Positions 16,028-26,652 are shown, counted from the stretch's first letter. The stretch: DNA of 64,000 bases from Colwellia sp. BRX10-3 (GCF_014077505.1 NZ_JACGWA010000001.1:992001-1056000), one strand, 5' to 3'. Program-made: numbers and translations. Notes: a model not told the origin generated them from the letters alone.

Positions 16028-17854
16028 CTAGCTTTGATGCTGTTTAATCAAAGATAGAAACGGTTCACCATAACGTGCGAGTTTGGTGTCACCAATACCA
16101 CTGACATTGAGCATTTGCCTTGAAGTTAAAGGTTTTACTCGTGCTAACTCAGATAATGTTGCATCGTTGAAAACGATAAACGGCGCTATATCTTCAAGCC
16201 GAGCTATTTCTTTACGTAACGATCTCAGCTTAGCAAATAATGCTCTATCATAAACTTTTTCACGTTTATTACGTTGCCAATAGCTGGCTTTTTGTAAGCG
16301 AGGCGCGGCCAACATCAGCGGCTGCTTTCCTTTCAGAACAACACCGGCCGCTTGTGTAAGACATAAGTTAGACTGGGCTGCGATATCTTGTTGTAAATAA
16401 CCTAAATGAATTAATTGCCGCACGATTGAAAACCAATAACCGGGCGTTTTGTCTCTGCCGATGCCAAAAGTCGAGACTTTATCATGACCAAATTGGATGA
16501 TTTTCTCATTGTGTTCAGCACGTAAAACCGCGACGACATGCTCAACATCACCATTTTCCTCGATACGATAAACACAAGACAGTACTTTTTGCGCTGCCTG
16601 AGTCGCATCAAATTGACTCGGTGGGTCTAAGCAAATATCACAGTTACCACAACTTTTTTCAGTAAACTCTGCAAAGTAATTTAATACCACTCTACGTCGA
16701 CAAGTTTGCGCATCAACAAAGCCTCGCATCGCTTGAAAACGCTGTAATTCAACATTAACGCGTTGTTCGTTTTCACCTTCCCCTATACGTTTACTTATGC
16801 GTTCAGCATCTTTTTCATCATAAAGAAAAAGCGCTTCTGCCGGTAAACCATCTCGGCCTGCACGGCCTATTTCTTGGTAGTACGACTCTAGTGTTCTTGG
16901 TGGCTCATAATGAATAACAAAACGCACGTTGGATTTATTAATACCGAGCCCAAAAGCCACAGTTGCCACAACAATTTGCACATCATCTTTAGCAAATTTA
17001 TCTTGAATAATATTACGAATTTCAGACTCTAACCCGGCATGATAAGCCGCACAATTGATACCCGTTTCTGCTAAGCGTTTTGCTAGCTTTTCAACCTGCC
17101 AGCGACTATTGCAATAAATAATGCCGCATTCATCTTTGCGCTTGTTGATATAACCAATAATTTGTTGCTCTCCCTGATATTTCTCAGCCAAGGTAAAGCG
17201 AATATTAGGCCGATCAAAGCTATCAAGGTGAATATAAGGGTCATGCAAGGCTAATTGTTGCAAAATATCTCGTCGAGTTGTCACATCCGCAGTTGCGGTT
17301 AGTGCCATAACAGGTACATGAGGGAAATTATGCTTTAGTAAATGTAATTGCGTGTATGCCGGGCGAAAGTCGTGCCCCCATTGCGATATACAGTGAGCTT
17401 CATCAATAGCAAAAAGACTGATTTGTAGTTGCGATAAACCTTGAATAAAATAATAATTTTTTAAACGTTCAGGGGCGACATAAAGTAGCTTTATTTCACC
17501 TTGGCCTAAGCGTCGAAAAATATCATTTATGGTCTCAGTATCAAGTGACGAATTAACATAAGCGGCTGAAATACCTTGTCTAACTAAACCATCCACTTGA
17601 TCTTTCATTAACGCGATTAATGGCGAAACAACAATAGTAACACCGGGCATTAAGGTTGCTGGCAACTGATAGCACATTGATTTTCCGCCGCCTGTTGGCA
17701 TTAACACTAAGCTATCTCGGCCCTGCAGCGCATGATTAATAATTTCTTCTTGGCCAGAACGAAACGCCTGATAACCAAAATGATGTTTCAGTGCTTCAAT
17801 TAATGTCGTGGGGGAAATGGCTTGCAACAGACAATCTTCATTGGATGAAATCAA
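16028..17854 (-). CDS. recQ: ATP-dependent DNA helicase RecQ
   Basis: RecQ is a 3'-5' helicase of the RecF recombination pathway and replication-fork repair. The 608 residues are full length. The helicase core has Walker [18 protein letters not shown] in [18 protein letters not shown]-like LTATAD, and motif [15 protein letters not shown] zinc-binding region follows with [10 protein letters not shown] and [10 protein letters not shown], then a winged-helix domain and a C-terminal HRDC domain (about 530-605, ending with [20 protein letters not shown]). The ATG at 17854 leaves an eleven-residue extension before [15 protein letters not shown], usual for the family. Confidence 0.96.
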   Translation of the reverse strand: MISSNEDCLLQAISPTTLIEALKHHFGYQAFRSGQEEIINHALQGRDSLVLMPTGGGKSMCYQLPATLMPGVTIVVSPLIALMKDQVDGLVRQGISAAYVNSSLDTETINDIFRRLGQGEIKLLYVAPERLKNYYFIQGLSQLQISLFAIDEAHCISQWGHDFRPAYTQLHLLKHNFPHVPVMALTATADVTTRRDILQQLALHDPYIHLDSFDRPNIRFTLAEKYQGEQQIIGYINKRKDECGIIYCNSRWQVEKLAKRLAETGINCAAYHAGLESEIRNIIQDKFAKDDVQIVVATVAFGLGINKSNVRFVIHYEPPRTLESYYQEIGRAGRDGLPAEALFLYDEKDAERISKRIGEGENEQRVNVELQRFQAMRGFVDAQTCRRRVVLNYFAEFTEKSCGNCDICLDPPSQFDATQAAQKVLSCVYRIEENGDVEHVVAVLRAEHNEKIIQFGHDKVSTFGIGRDKTPGYWFSIVRQLIHLGYLQQDIAAQSNLCLTQAAGVVLKGKQPLMLAAPRLQKASYWQRNKREKVYDRALFAKLRSLRKEIARLEDIAPFIVFNDATLSELARVKPLTSRQMLNVSGIGDTKLARYGEPFLSLIKQHQS

Positions 17855-18135
17855 CCAACATTTTACCGTAGTAACGCCTTTGTGCGGAGATTTATTTTCA
17901 ATATAGTGGAAATTTCATTGTTATTTCTAGCTTATCAAAACAAAAAAAGCGCGTTTACGAGATTAGGTTAAAAATTTGTACAGATGACTTAAGATGAAAA
18001 GTACCCTAAAACTTGAATATAAAACGCTATATTCAAGTAAAAATCACTTCTACCTTTGCACTTGTCGATAGGTTGTTTAAATGATTAATGCTATTATTAG
18101 CATTCTTTAGCAATCCTAGCCTGCAAGTTTATTCC

Positions 18136-19047
18136 ATGCCAACGACTGAAAAAACGGCCCTACGTGGTGGTATTATTTTCGCTATTAGTGCCTATACAAT
18201 GTGGGGTATTGCCCCATTATATTTTAAACTGATAGATCATATTAATGCGGATGAAATTCTAGTACATCGTATTGTCTGGTCTACTGTTTTATTACTGTTG
18301 ATTGTGTTGCTCACCAAAAGGTGGCGCAATTTTGTTGATACTATTTCACAGCCTAAAATAGTGATGCAGCTAACAATATCTGCAACATTTTTAGCGGTAA
18401 ATTGGTTTATGTTCATTTGGGCGGTCAACAATGATCATTTACTAGATGCCAGCTTAGGCTATTACATTAATCCACTTTTCAGTGTCGCATTAGGGGTTAT
18501 ATTTTTAGGTGAACGCTTAAGGCCTTGGCAGCTATTTGCTGTTGGATTAGCGTTTGTAGGAGTTATGATTCAACTCTTTATGGTTGGATCGCTACCGATG
18601 ATTTCTTTAGCATTAGCCGCCACTTTTGGTACTTATGGCTTATTGCGAAAAAAAATGCCTTTAGACTCATTCGTAGGCTTACTTATAGAATCTCTTATGA
18701 TGCTACCAATAGCCTTAATTTATTGGTTATTGTTTTTAAAAACTAGTACCACCAATATGTTAGACAACGTCATGTCATTAAATATGCTCTTGGTTTGTGC
18801 TGGTATTGTCACAACAGCTCCTTTGCTATGCTTTACCGCAGCCACAAAACGCATGACTTTATCTGCGTTAGGGTTTTTCCAGTACATTGGCCCAAGTATT
18901 ATGTTTATCTTGGCAACATTTTATTATCAAGAGCCATTATATTTTGCCAAATTGATCACATTTGCCTGTCTCTGGACCGCCTTGGCAATATTCAGTTTTG
19001 ATTCAGTAAAGGCTAGAAAACAAGCAAGAAAAATAGTAATACCTTAG
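18136..19047 (+). CDS. rarD: RarD family EamA-type transporter
   Basis: This inner-membrane protein of 303 residues has about ten hydrophobic helices. It carries the RarD landmarks GGIIFAISAYTMWGIAPLYFK at the start, ADEILVHRIVWS, LAVNWFMFIWAVN, ASLGYYINPLFSVALG, LFLGERL-type FLGERLRPWQ, and FFQYIGPSIMF near the end. It belongs to the drug/metabolite transporter superfamily; E. coli RarD was tied to chloramphenicol, but the native substrate is unknown. An in-frame ATG at 18088 would add 16 residues (LLLAFFSNPSL); I prefer 18136 because it gives the family-like start, though no good ribosome site decides. Confidence 0.88.
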   Translation: MPTTEKTALRGGIIFAISAYTMWGIAPLYFKLIDHINADEILVHRIVWSTVLLLLIVLLTKRWRNFVDTISQPKIVMQLTISATFLAVNWFMFIWAVNNDHLLDASLGYYINPLFSVALGVIFLGERLRPWQLFAVGLAFVGVMIQLFMVGSLPMISLALAATFGTYGLLRKKMPLDSFVGLLIESLMMLPIALIYWLLFLKTSTTNMLDNVMSLNMLLVCAGIVTTAPLLCFTAATKRMTLSALGFFQYIGPSIMFILATFYYQEPLYFAKLITFACLWTALAIFSFDSVKARKQARKIVIP

Positions 19048-19167
19048 CGATAGTCGAGTTAAGAAGCCTGTTATGTGCTGGTCTCGCTCAGGCCTCCTGT
19101 CTATTGAGGCATTAGTACATTCTTGCGCGTTAACGAACAATCAGTTTTTTTGTTTCAGACTTAACCT

Positions 19168-19193
19168 ATGTACTTACATCCATGTAAGTACAT
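19168..19193. repeat. Perfect 12-bp palindromic inverted repeat
   Basis: ATGTACTTACAT (19168-19179) and its exact reverse complement ATGTAAGTACAT (19182-19193), separated by CC. It lies between the convergent ends of rarD and uvrD, without a T run, so it is not a standard terminator. It may be an intergenic dispersed repeat or a protein-binding site. Confidence 0.8.
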
Positions 19194-19227
19194 GCCTCTC
19201 GACATTAATATGCCCTTATAAAATTTA

Positions 19228-21402
19228 TTACAGTGTTTCTAAATTTGCATAAGCAACCACTAGCCATTTACAACCAACATCAGCAAAATTCACTTGAATG
19301 CGGCTTTGTGGACCACTACCTTCGTAGTTTAATACCACACCATCACCAAACTTTTTATGGCGAACATTTTGGCCTAATTTAAAACCTGAATTACCAAAGG
19401 TCTCTAAGGTTAGAGCTGATGAAAACTTCCCAGTGGTTACTGGCTTCTTCACTTGATTTTGCATGCGTATTTCTTCCGTACAGGCTTCTGGTAGCTCTCT
19501 TAAAAAGCGACTTGCCTTGTGATTTTTTTCCTGTCCATACAATCGACGACTTTCTGCATGGCATAAATATAACTTCTGCATGGCGCGTGTCATGCCGACA
19601 TAACATAAACGTCGCTCTTCTTCTAAACGACTAATATCTTCAACCGACTGCTGCGAAGGGAACATGCCTTCTTCTAATCCAGCAATAAAAACCAGTGGAA
19701 ACTCTAATCCTTTAGCCGAATGCATGGTCATTAACTGCACAGCAGATTCAAAATCATCGGCTTGCGATTCACCTGATTCTAGAGCTGCATGAGTTAAAAA
19801 TGCTGTCAGTGGGCTTTGCTCTTCTTCAAGTTCTGGATCCACCTCGAAGGTTTGACAAGCCGTTACCAGCTCATTTAAGTTTTCTATACGGGCTTCAGCA
19901 CGTTCACCTTTTTCGGCTTGATACATTGCCTTTAGACCTGAGTGCTGAATCACATAGTTTGCTTGCTGATCAAGATTCAACTGGCTTGAGTCATCTTCTA
20001 ATTGATCAATAACATTAATAAATTGCTGAATAACCTTGGCACTACGACCTTTAAGTTCCTTATTCTGAACCATATGCTGACATGCTTGCCACAAAGTACA
20101 TTCCAAGCTTCTAGCACCATCGCGCACTAAACTCAGTGTTTGATTGCCAATACCACGGGTTGGCGTATTAATAATTCGCTCAAATGCTGCATCGTCATCA
20201 CGGTTGTTTAATAAACGTAAGTAAGCCAGCGCATCTTTAATTTCTTGACGTTCAAAAAATCGTAAACCACCATAAATTTTGTAAGGTAATTTCGCTTGAA
20301 TTAACGCTTCTTCCATTAAGCGTGATTGCGCATTACTACGATATAAAATAGCAACATCATCCAGTGAACCGTCTTTATTTCGCCAGTCAGCAATACGTCC
20401 GGCAATAAATCGCGCTTCGTCAATTTCATTAAATGCGGTATAAATGGAGATTTTTTCGCCAGCATCGTCTTCGGTCCATAAATCTTTACCTAAACGATTG
20501 TTATTGTTTCCAATAAGCTGATTTGCTGCATTAAGAATATTGGCAGATGAGCGATAATTTTGCTCAAGTTTAATCGTTTTTGCGCTATCAAAATCTTGTA
20601 AAAAGCGTTGAATATTTTCAATTTTTGCGCCACGCCAGCCATAAATAGATTGGTCATCGTCACCAACAATCATGACATTGCCGCTTTTCTTGCCTAACAA
20701 GTTTAACCAAGCATATTGAATAGCGTTAGTATCTTGAAATTCATCGACTAACACATGGGCAAAGCGTTGCTGATAATGGGCTAACAACTCAGGATTATTT
20801 AACCAAAGCTCATGAGCTCGCAGTAATAGTTCAGCGAAGTCGACTAAGCCTGCACGATCACAAGTGTCTTGGTAAACCCGATACACTTTAACAAAAGTTT
20901 CTTCGGTAACATCATGTTGGGTATCAATATGCTGTGGGCGTAAGCCCTCATCTTTTTTACCATTGATATACCATAGAAATTGCTTGGGTGGCCAACGTTT
21001 TTCATCAAGTTCTAATGAGCGAACAATACGTTTAACCATACGAAGTTGGTCATCAGAATCAAGCACTTGGAAGGTCTGTGGCAACTTGGCTTCTTGAAAA
21101 TGCATGCGCAATAAACGATGCGCTAAACCGTGGAAAGTGCCAACCCACATCCCGTGCACATTGCCGTCTACAGTTTGCTCAACGCGGGCTCGCATTTCTG
21201 CCGCAGCTTTATTGGTAAAGGTAACGGCTAAGATACTATGGGGTGATGCTTGCTCAACCTTCATTAACCAGGCAATACGCTGCACTAAAACTCGCGTTTT
21301 ACCACTTCCTGCGCCGGCAAGTACCAACATATTTTGTAGTGGTGCGGCGACAACATCTCGTTGTTTATCGTTCAACGATTCAAGTAATTCAGAAACATCC
21401 AT
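19228..21402 (-). CDS. uvrD: DNA helicase II
   Basis: UvrD is the superfamily 1 helicase that removes the excised strand in nucleotide-excision and mismatch repair. The 724 residues are full length. Seen motifs are LNDKQRDVVAAP (Q motif), Walker A AGAGSGKTRVLVQRI, TFTNKAAAEMRAR, Walker B VDEFQDTN, DDDQSIYGWRGA, LEQNYRSS, MTMHSAKGLEFPLVF, and EEERRLCYVGMTRA. A C-terminal Tudor-like part ends LGQNVRHKKFGDGVVLNYEG. The gene follows yigB-DUF484-dapF on the opposite side of an unremarkable 140-base gap, matching the usual yigB-uvrD order. Confidence 0.96.
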   Translation of the reverse strand: MDVSELLESLNDKQRDVVAAPLQNMLVLAGAGSGKTRVLVQRIAWLMKVEQASPHSILAVTFTNKAAAEMRARVEQTVDGNVHGMWVGTFHGLAHRLLRMHFQEAKLPQTFQVLDSDDQLRMVKRIVRSLELDEKRWPPKQFLWYINGKKDEGLRPQHIDTQHDVTEETFVKVYRVYQDTCDRAGLVDFAELLLRAHELWLNNPELLAHYQQRFAHVLVDEFQDTNAIQYAWLNLLGKKSGNVMIVGDDDQSIYGWRGAKIENIQRFLQDFDSAKTIKLEQNYRSSANILNAANQLIGNNNNRLGKDLWTEDDAGEKISIYTAFNEIDEARFIAGRIADWRNKDGSLDDVAILYRSNAQSRLMEEALIQAKLPYKIYGGLRFFERQEIKDALAYLRLLNNRDDDAAFERIINTPTRGIGNQTLSLVRDGARSLECTLWQACQHMVQNKELKGRSAKVIQQFINVIDQLEDDSSQLNLDQQANYVIQHSGLKAMYQAEKGERAEARIENLNELVTACQTFEVDPELEEEQSPLTAFLTHAALESGESQADDFESAVQLMTMHSAKGLEFPLVFIAGLEEGMFPSQQSVEDISRLEEERRLCYVGMTRAMQKLYLCHAESRRLYGQEKNHKASRFLRELPEACTEEIRMQNQVKKPVTTGKFSSALTLETFGNSGFKLGQNVRHKKFGDGVVLNYEGSGPQSRIQVNFADVGCKWLVVAYANLETL

Positions 21403-21542
21403 AGCAAGGTAAAATCAAAAACAAAAATATGCCGCTATCATAACAAGTTCAGCACTATTTTGATAACGCTATCCTTATTCCAAGTAAGCAATTAAATTAT
21501 ATCAAGGATGGGTTTTTCAATTTAAATAAACAAGTATAAAAT

Positions 21543-22268
21543 TTAGGGCAATATTTTTGCGAGTTGCTCAATATTATCAAGCGCAAGGGTGGGTAGTATT
21601 TTCAAAGGTTTACCGACTTTATATGGGTTTAACCAAGCCGTTTGACAGCCAGCATTAATAGCGCCAAACACATCATTTTTACCACAGTCACCAACATGGA
21701 GTAGCTGCGAAGAGCGAAGTTGTAAAGCCATACAAGCTTTATCAAACATATCGCGGTCAGGTTTTAATTTATGCTCAGTAGAGGCATTAAAGTGTGCGCT
21801 AAAATACTTGGCGATCCCGATTTTGTTCGTATCAACATTACCGTTAGTGATCGCCACCAATGGCACTCTGCGCTTCAGATAGCTTAAAAGATCGTGAGTT
21901 TGTTGCGGCAAAGTGAAATTACTGCGCTGCTCAACAAAATAACCTAACGCCAAATCGGCAACTGACTGGGCATCAGTACTCGGTAAACCTAGCGAAAGTG
22001 CCCCTAGGTAATAGCTTTTTTCTCGCAACAGGCCAATGTCATGCTTGAGCATAGGAGTTTGTGCAATAACTTGCTGACGAAAAGGCCACCAAAAACGAAA
22101 ATCAAAAGTGTATAAACTACTATCAAGACCATAATCGCTGAAAATGCGTTTAAAATAAATGATCATCTGCGCATCGGTCGCCAACATGATCGGTTGGTTA
22201 CTATATAAAGTGTCATCTAAATCAAAGCTAATGGCATCAAAAGGCAATAGTCTGCGATAAAATCTCAC
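21543..22268 (-). CDS. yigB: HAD-family phosphatase, YigB-like (FMN phosphatase)
   Basis: This 241-residue cytosolic HAD hydrolase has motif I FDLDDTLYSN, motif II ITNGN, motif III lysine in LKPDRDMF and motif IV HVGDCGKNDVFGAINAG. The context (just before uvrD, after dapF and DUF484) and sequence match YigB, which in E. coli dephosphorylates FMN in riboflavin metabolism. The exact substrate here is inferred. It starts 11 bases after the DUF484 stop, so both are in one operon; the xerC gene that often lies between them is missing. Confidence 0.87.
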   Translation of the reverse strand: MRFYRRLLPFDAISFDLDDTLYSNQPIMLATDAQMIIYFKRIFSDYGLDSSLYTFDFRFWWPFRQQVIAQTPMLKHDIGLLREKSYYLGALSLGLPSTDAQSVADLALGYFVEQRSNFTLPQQTHDLLSYLKRRVPLVAITNGNVDTNKIGIAKYFSAHFNASTEHKLKPDRDMFDKACMALQLRSSQLLHVGDCGKNDVFGAINAGCQTAWLNPYKVGKPLKILPTLALDNIEQLAKILP

Positions 22269-22279
22269 AATGTTTTCAC

Positions 22280-22990
22280 CTAGAAAAGATGTTGATGTAA
22301 AAGTTTTGCTACCAATTTTTTAAATTGGCTTAATAATAAAGTATCCATACGTGGATCAAAATGTTTAGCATCTTGGCTACTAATCGCTAAAAAACCAACA
22401 TCTTCTTGATTATGAGTAAGTCGCACTAAAACTACTGAACCTGTAGAAGGTTCAGCAAATATTAATTCTTGTTCGCTTTGTTGTAAGCGCCCAAAGTAAT
22501 AGTCATCTTTACTTAATCGATTTTCAATGATTTCAGCGCAATCATGACTGATTAAAGAACTATGCTTAATATCTGTTGGCTTTACTAACCATAATTTCAA
22601 AGCGTCTAATGACAATAATTGAGTGGTTGCCTGATGCAAACAATCAAGTAATTCTGCTGCGGTCGTGCAATCAAGTAAGCGAAGATATAGGTCGCTATAT
22701 AAAGTAAACAATTGCTCATTTTGATTTGCTATCACCATTAATTGGGTGATTTCTTCTTCCAAATTGTGAATTTTTTGGCGCTGCTGTGACAATTGGCGCT
22801 CAACTAAAGAGATAGTGCCACGTTGATGATCAGGTAGCCTCAAGCTAGTTACAAACTCAGCTTGACGATTAAAAAACTCAGGATACTCTTGCAGATAGCT
22901 AACGATTAATTCATCAGTTAATTTTATTTTGTCATCTGACATTAGGTTTTGATCACTTGATTGCATAGATTTATTTTTGTCTTGATTCAT
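22280..22990 (-). CDS. DUF484 family protein (YigA-like)
   Basis: This 236-residue soluble protein has a DUF484 start ([17 protein letters not shown]), a coiled-coil segment (about 70-105, [20 protein letters not shown]), and a C-terminal GAF-like domain ending [17 protein letters not shown] chose the ATG at 22990 because it overlaps the dapF stop as ATGA, typical of coupled translation; an in-frame upstream start at 23062 would lie wholly inside dapF. The function of the family is not established, though it is persistently linked to dapF and xerC. Confidence 0.82.
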   Translation of the reverse strand: MNQDKNKSMQSSDQNLMSDDKIKLTDELIVSYLQEYPEFFNRQAEFVTSLRLPDHQRGTISLVERQLSQQRQKIHNLEEEITQLMVIANQNEQLFTLYSDLYLRLLDCTTAAELLDCLHQATTQLLSLDALKLWLVKPTDIKHSSLISHDCAEIIENRLSKDDYYFGRLQQSEQELIFAEPSTGSVVLVRLTHNQEDVGFLAISSQDAKHFDPRMDTLLLSQFKKLVAKLLHQHLF

Positions 22991-23817
22991 AAGTTTATTT
23001 GCCCATCGAACACATGCACGGCGGGACCTGTCATTTTGACTGAATTTCCAGGGCCTTTCCAAAAAATTTTCAATTGCCCCCCAGGTAAATCGACTAACAC
23101 TTGTCGATTCAATTTCTTCTGCATTTGGCCGACAACAACCGCTGCACAGGCGCCACTACCACAGGCCAGTGTTTCAGCTGCGCCTCGTTCATAAACACGT
23201 AGTTTAATATATTCGGGTGACACTACTTCCATAAAACTAATATTTGCTTGTTGAGGAAAACGTTCATGCAGTGACAAAGCTTCGCCCAACACGGCTACTG
23301 GCGCTGCTTTAACATCATCTACCGTTAAAACACAGTGCGGATTACCCATTGAAACCACGCCACAAAGTACGGTTTCGTCTTCACTACGTAGAATATAAGT
23401 GCCTTCGGCTTTTTGCGCGGTAAACGGAATTTTCGCCGGCTCAAATTGCGGTACCGGCATATTGACCGAAACATTACCGTCGCGCTCAATAAATAAGGTC
23501 ATTTTGCCCGATTGCGTTGAAACCTTAATTTTATGTTTATTAGTTAAGCCTTTTAAGCGCACAAATTTTGCAAAGCAACGCGCACCATTACCACATTGCC
23601 CCACTTCACTGCCATCGGCGTTAAAAATGCGGTAATGAAAGTCTAAATCAGGATCATACGGAGGTTCAACAACCAGCACTTGATCAAAGCCAACACCAAA
23701 ATTTCTATCGGCGAGTAGCTTGATTTGCTCATTCGACAAAAAAACATTTTGTGTCACGTTATCAAGCACGAGGAAGTCGTTACCTAAACCGTGCATTTTA
23801 GAAAAATTTACTAACAT
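22987..23817 (-). CDS. dapF: Diaminopimelate epimerase
   Basis: DapF converts LL- to meso-diaminopimelate for lysine and peptidoglycan synthesis. The 276 residues include the two catalytic cysteines: Cys75 in [11 protein letters not shown] and Cys219 in [12 protein letters not shown]. The start [16 protein letters not shown] and end HVFDGQI are typical. The stop overlaps the DUF484 start (ATGA). The gene lies 17 bases downstream of lysA, so the last two steps of lysine synthesis are encoded together here. Confidence 0.97.
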   Translation of the reverse strand: MLVNFSKMHGLGNDFLVLDNVTQNVFLSNEQIKLLADRNFGVGFDQVLVVEPPYDPDLDFHYRIFNADGSEVGQCGNGARCFAKFVRLKGLTNKHKIKVSTQSGKMTLFIERDGNVSVNMPVPQFEPAKIPFTAQKAEGTYILRSEDETVLCGVVSMGNPHCVLTVDDVKAAPVAVLGEALSLHERFPQQANISFMEVVSPEYIKLRVYERGAAETLACGSGACAAVVVGQMQKKLNRQVLVDLPGGQLKIFWKGPGNSVKMTGPAVHVFDGQINL

Positions 23818-23834
23818 CTACACCTAATCTCACA

Positions 23835-25085
23835 CTATAAAGGTAACAAGCTTTCACCTTGCCACAATTGGCTTAAGGTTTCGCGTTTTCTAACTAAATA
23901 ACTCTCACTGCCGTCAACCATAACTTCAGCGGCACGTGGTCGACTATTGTAATTTGAACTCATGGTAAAGCCATAAGCACCGGCACTGCGAATAGCAAGC
24001 AAATCGCCGGGACTTATCGCCAACGTGCGATCCTTACCTAGAAAATCTCCAGTTTCACATATGGGGCCAACCACATCGTATTGCGCACTGGCCACATCAT
24101 CACGTTGCTCAACAGGAATAATAGCTTGCCAAGCTTGATATAATGCCGGTCTTATCAAATCATTCATTGCCGCATCAACAATGGCAAAATTACGGTCTTC
24201 ACTCACTTTGATGTATTCAACTTCAGTTACTAAAACACCCGCATTAGCCATCACAGCTCGGCCAGGTTCATAAATAAGTGTTAGATCACGACCAATTAAC
24301 TTCTGTGCAATAGCTTCAGCGTATTCTTTAGGATGAGGTGGTTGTTCATCATCGTAACAAACACCCAAACCACCACCAACATCGATATGCGAGAGTACAA
24401 TACCTTGTTCGGCTAGTTCATCCACTAACTTTAACACCCGATCTAGGGCATCTAAAAACGGTAAAATCTCGGTTAACTGTGAACCAATATGACAATCAAC
24501 ACCTTGAATATTGATATGCGATAATGTCATCGCATATTGATAGAGCTTAGGTGCTTGCTCAATGCTGATACCAAATTTATTTTCTTTTAAACCGGTTGAA
24601 ATATAAGGATGTGTGCCGGCATCAACATCAGGATTTACTCGCAATGAAATAGGCGCAATTTTATTTAGTCCTTGCGCAACCGATTGAATACGAGCTAATT
24701 CTGCTGCCGATTCAACATTAAAGCAGTAAATATCAAGGTTTAGTGCGTAAGCAATTTCGTCTGAGGTTTTACCCACGCCTGAAAAAACCACTTTTTTCGG
24801 ATCGCCGCCGGCTTCAATAACCCGCATCAACTCGCCTTTAGAGACAATATCAAAGCCCGAACCTAGGCGGGCCATAACATTTAGCACAGCTAAATTACTA
24901 TTGGCTTTAACGGCATAACAAACAAGATGTGGTCGCTCTCCAGCCGCTTGGTCAAAAGCATGCCAATGGCGCTCAATTGTGGCTCGAGAATATATATAAA
25001 GCGGTGTACCGTATTGCTTTGCTAATTCAGAGACCGGACATTGTTCGGCGTATAATGAATGTTGTTTACGATTAAAAAAGTCCAA
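23835..25085 (-). CDS. lysA: Diaminopimelate decarboxylase
   Basis: LysA makes lysine from meso-diaminopimelate with pyridoxal phosphate. The 416 residues are full length: PLP lysine K60 in CYAVKANSN, the glycine loop DVGGGLGVCYDDE, YEPGRAVMANAG, and the second active-site part GPICETGDFLGKDR with its catalytic Cys. It starts just after lptM (12 bases) and precedes dapF, an order different from E. coli, where lysA is elsewhere. No lysine riboswitch is visible upstream. Confidence 0.97.
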   Translation of the reverse strand: MDFFNRKQHSLYAEQCPVSELAKQYGTPLYIYSRATIERHWHAFDQAAGERPHLVCYAVKANSNLAVLNVMARLGSGFDIVSKGELMRVIEAGGDPKKVVFSGVGKTSDEIAYALNLDIYCFNVESAAELARIQSVAQGLNKIAPISLRVNPDVDAGTHPYISTGLKENKFGISIEQAPKLYQYAMTLSHINIQGVDCHIGSQLTEILPFLDALDRVLKLVDELAEQGIVLSHIDVGGGLGVCYDDEQPPHPKEYAEAIAQKLIGRDLTLIYEPGRAVMANAGVLVTEVEYIKVSEDRNFAIVDAAMNDLIRPALYQAWQAIIPVEQRDDVASAQYDVVGPICETGDFLGKDRTLAISPGDLLAIRSAGAYGFTMSSNYNSRPRAAEVMVDGSESYLVRKRETLSQLWQGESLLPL

Positions 25086-25096
25086 TGCCGTTCTTC

Positions 25097-25267
25097 CTAA
25101 TGTTCTAAACTGGTTTTATCAGTGATTTTATCAGTTTCTTGGCTTGTTTTCGGTAAGTTCTCTTGCTGTTGTTCAGGAGTTTGGTATAAAGGACCTTTAA
25201 TGCCACAGCCTGTTATAATTGCTAAACTAAGCAAACTGAAGAAAATAATTACAATTTGTTTACGCAT
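25097..25267 (-). CDS. lptM: LptM (YifL-like) small lipoprotein
   Basis: This 56-residue lipoprotein has a signal with lipobox ITGC (in SLAIITGCGIKGPLYQTP). GCGIKGPLY is the YifL/LptM hallmark right after the acylated cysteine. LptM helps the LPS transporter LptD mature in the outer membrane. The ATG at 25267 gives a normal short lipoprotein signal; starts at 25294 or 25336 would lengthen it without a better ribosome site. It is divergent from cyaY, as in many gammaproteobacteria. Confidence 0.85.
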   Translation of the reverse strand: MRKQIVIIFFSLLSLAIITGCGIKGPLYQTPEQQQENLPKTSQETDKITDKTSLEH

Positions 25268-25377
25268 AATGGATTTATTCGATTTTTTTCCCATGATAGA
25301 CGTTTTATAATCCCTTGACCAACAATTACCAAGCAAAGATTAAACAATCTTAAAGCGTAGGTATAAAGGAACAGTTA

Positions 25378-25698
25378 ATGAATGATAGTCAATACAATTT
25401 AGCCGCAGAAAACATCTTACTTGCGGTAGAAGAAGCCATCGAAAATTGCGGTTACGATATCGATTATGAAGGTGTTGGTGGAATGTTAACCCTCACATTT
25501 AAAAATGCCAGTAAAATCATCATTAACAAGCAAGCGCCCTTGCATGAAATTTGGGTAGCAACGAAATTTAACGGCCATCACTTTCATTTCGAAAATGACC
25601 AGTGGTTTGATAAACGCGGTGGCAGTGAGCTATGGCAATTTTTATCCGACGCGGTCAGTAAACAAGCAGATGAAACCATTGCCCTTTCTGCGCAATAA
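25378..25698 (+). CDS. cyaY: Iron-sulfur assembly protein CyaY (bacterial frataxin)
   Basis: This 106-residue frataxin is typical in length. An acidic N-terminal helix (ENILLAVEEAIENCG, then YDIDYEGVG) provides the iron-binding surface, followed by the beta sheet with KIIINKQAPLHEIWVA, GHHFHFENDQW and WQFLSDAV. It modulates iron-sulfur cluster assembly on IscS in the cytosol. It is divergent from lptM-lysA-dapF and 21 bases before hemC, probably co-transcribed with it. Confidence 0.95.
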   Translation: MNDSQYNLAAENILLAVEEAIENCGYDIDYEGVGGMLTLTFKNASKIIINKQAPLHEIWVATKFNGHHFHFENDQWFDKRGGSELWQFLSDAVSKQADETIALSAQ

Positions 25699-25719
25699 AT
25701 ATTAATTAAGGTAATTTAA

Positions 25720-26652
25720 ATGACGCATCAAACCGTACGAATTGCAACGCGAAAAAGTGCCCTAGCACTGTGGCAAGCAGAATATGTTAAGGCGCAACTT
25801 GAACATTTTCATCCGAACATCAATGTTGAATTAGTGCCAATGACCACCAAAGGTGACATTATTCTCGATACGCCGCTCGCAAAAGTAGGCGGCAAAGGCT
25901 TGTTTGTTAAAGAACTTGAAGTAGCCATGTTAGAAAATCGTGCTGATATTGCCGTGCATTCCATGAAAGACGTGCCAGTTGAGTTTCCAGAAGGTTTAGG
26001 CTTAGAAATTATCTGCCCGCGCGAAGACCCCCGTGATGCTTTTGTCTCTAATACCATTAATAGTTTGGCCGACTTACCTCAAGGCGCAGTGGTGGGTACT
26101 TCAAGTTTACGTCGTCAATGTCAAATTAAAGCCATGCGCCCCGATTTAACAATTCGCGATCTGCGTGGCAACGTAAACACCCGCCTTAAGAAGCTCGACA
26201 ATGGTGAATATGACGCGATTATTTTAGCCGCAGCTGGCCTTATTCGCTTAGCAATGCCAGAACGCATTCGCGAATATATTGCTCCAGAGGTTATGTTACC
26301 GGCAAATGGGCAAGGTGCTGTTGGCATCGAATGTCGCGATGATGATACCACTATCAAAGCATTATTAGCTCCACTAGGTTGTGAGGAAACGCGTATTCGT
26401 GTTATCGCTGAACGTGCCATGAATCGTGCCCTTGAAGGTGGTTGTCAGGTCCCTATTGGCAGTTATGCCGTACTTGAAAATCAACAAATTTACTTACGTG
26501 GCTTAGTTGGAGCTATTGATGGCAGCGAAATATTAACCAGTGAAGTTCGCGGCAACATCAGTGAAGCAGAACAACTAGGTAACCAACTAGCCGAGCAACT
26601 ATTGGCAAAAGGCGCTGACAAAATTCTACGCCAGGTATATGAGCAAGCATAA
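25720..26652 (+). CDS. hemC: Hydroxymethylbilane synthase (porphobilinogen deaminase)
   Basis: HemC polymerises four porphobilinogens into hydroxymethylbilane. In the 310 residues are [14 protein letters not shown], the [12 protein letters not shown] loop, [10 protein letters not shown], the NVNTRLKKL arginine cluster, [13 protein letters not shown], and Cys242 in [12 protein letters not shown], which carries the dipyrromethane cofactor. hemD overlaps its 3' end by 14 bases. Confidence 0.97.
   Translation: MTHQTVRIATRKSALALWQAEYVKAQLEHFHPNINVELVPMTTKGDIILDTPLAKVGGKGLFVKELEVAMLENRADIAVHSMKDVPVEFPEGLGLEIICPREDPRDAFVSNTINSLADLPQGAVVGTSSLRRQCQIKAMRPDLTIRDLRGNVNTRLKKLDNGEYDAIILAAAGLIRLAMPERIREYIAPEVMLPANGQGAVGIECRDDDTTIKALLAPLGCEETRIRVIAERAMNRALEGGCQVPIGSYAVLENQQIYLRGLVGAIDGSEILTSEVRGNISEAEQLGNQLAEQLLAKGADKILRQVYEQA

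Noticed and set aside
22991-23062. Upstream start for the DUF484 gene within dapF
   Set aside because: It would give a long overlap with dapF and a non-family N terminus, while the ATG at 22990 forms a typical ATGA overlap.
25086-25377. Possible lysine riboswitch near lysA
   Set aside because: The gap around lptM is too small and shows none of the lysine aptamer's conserved pieces.
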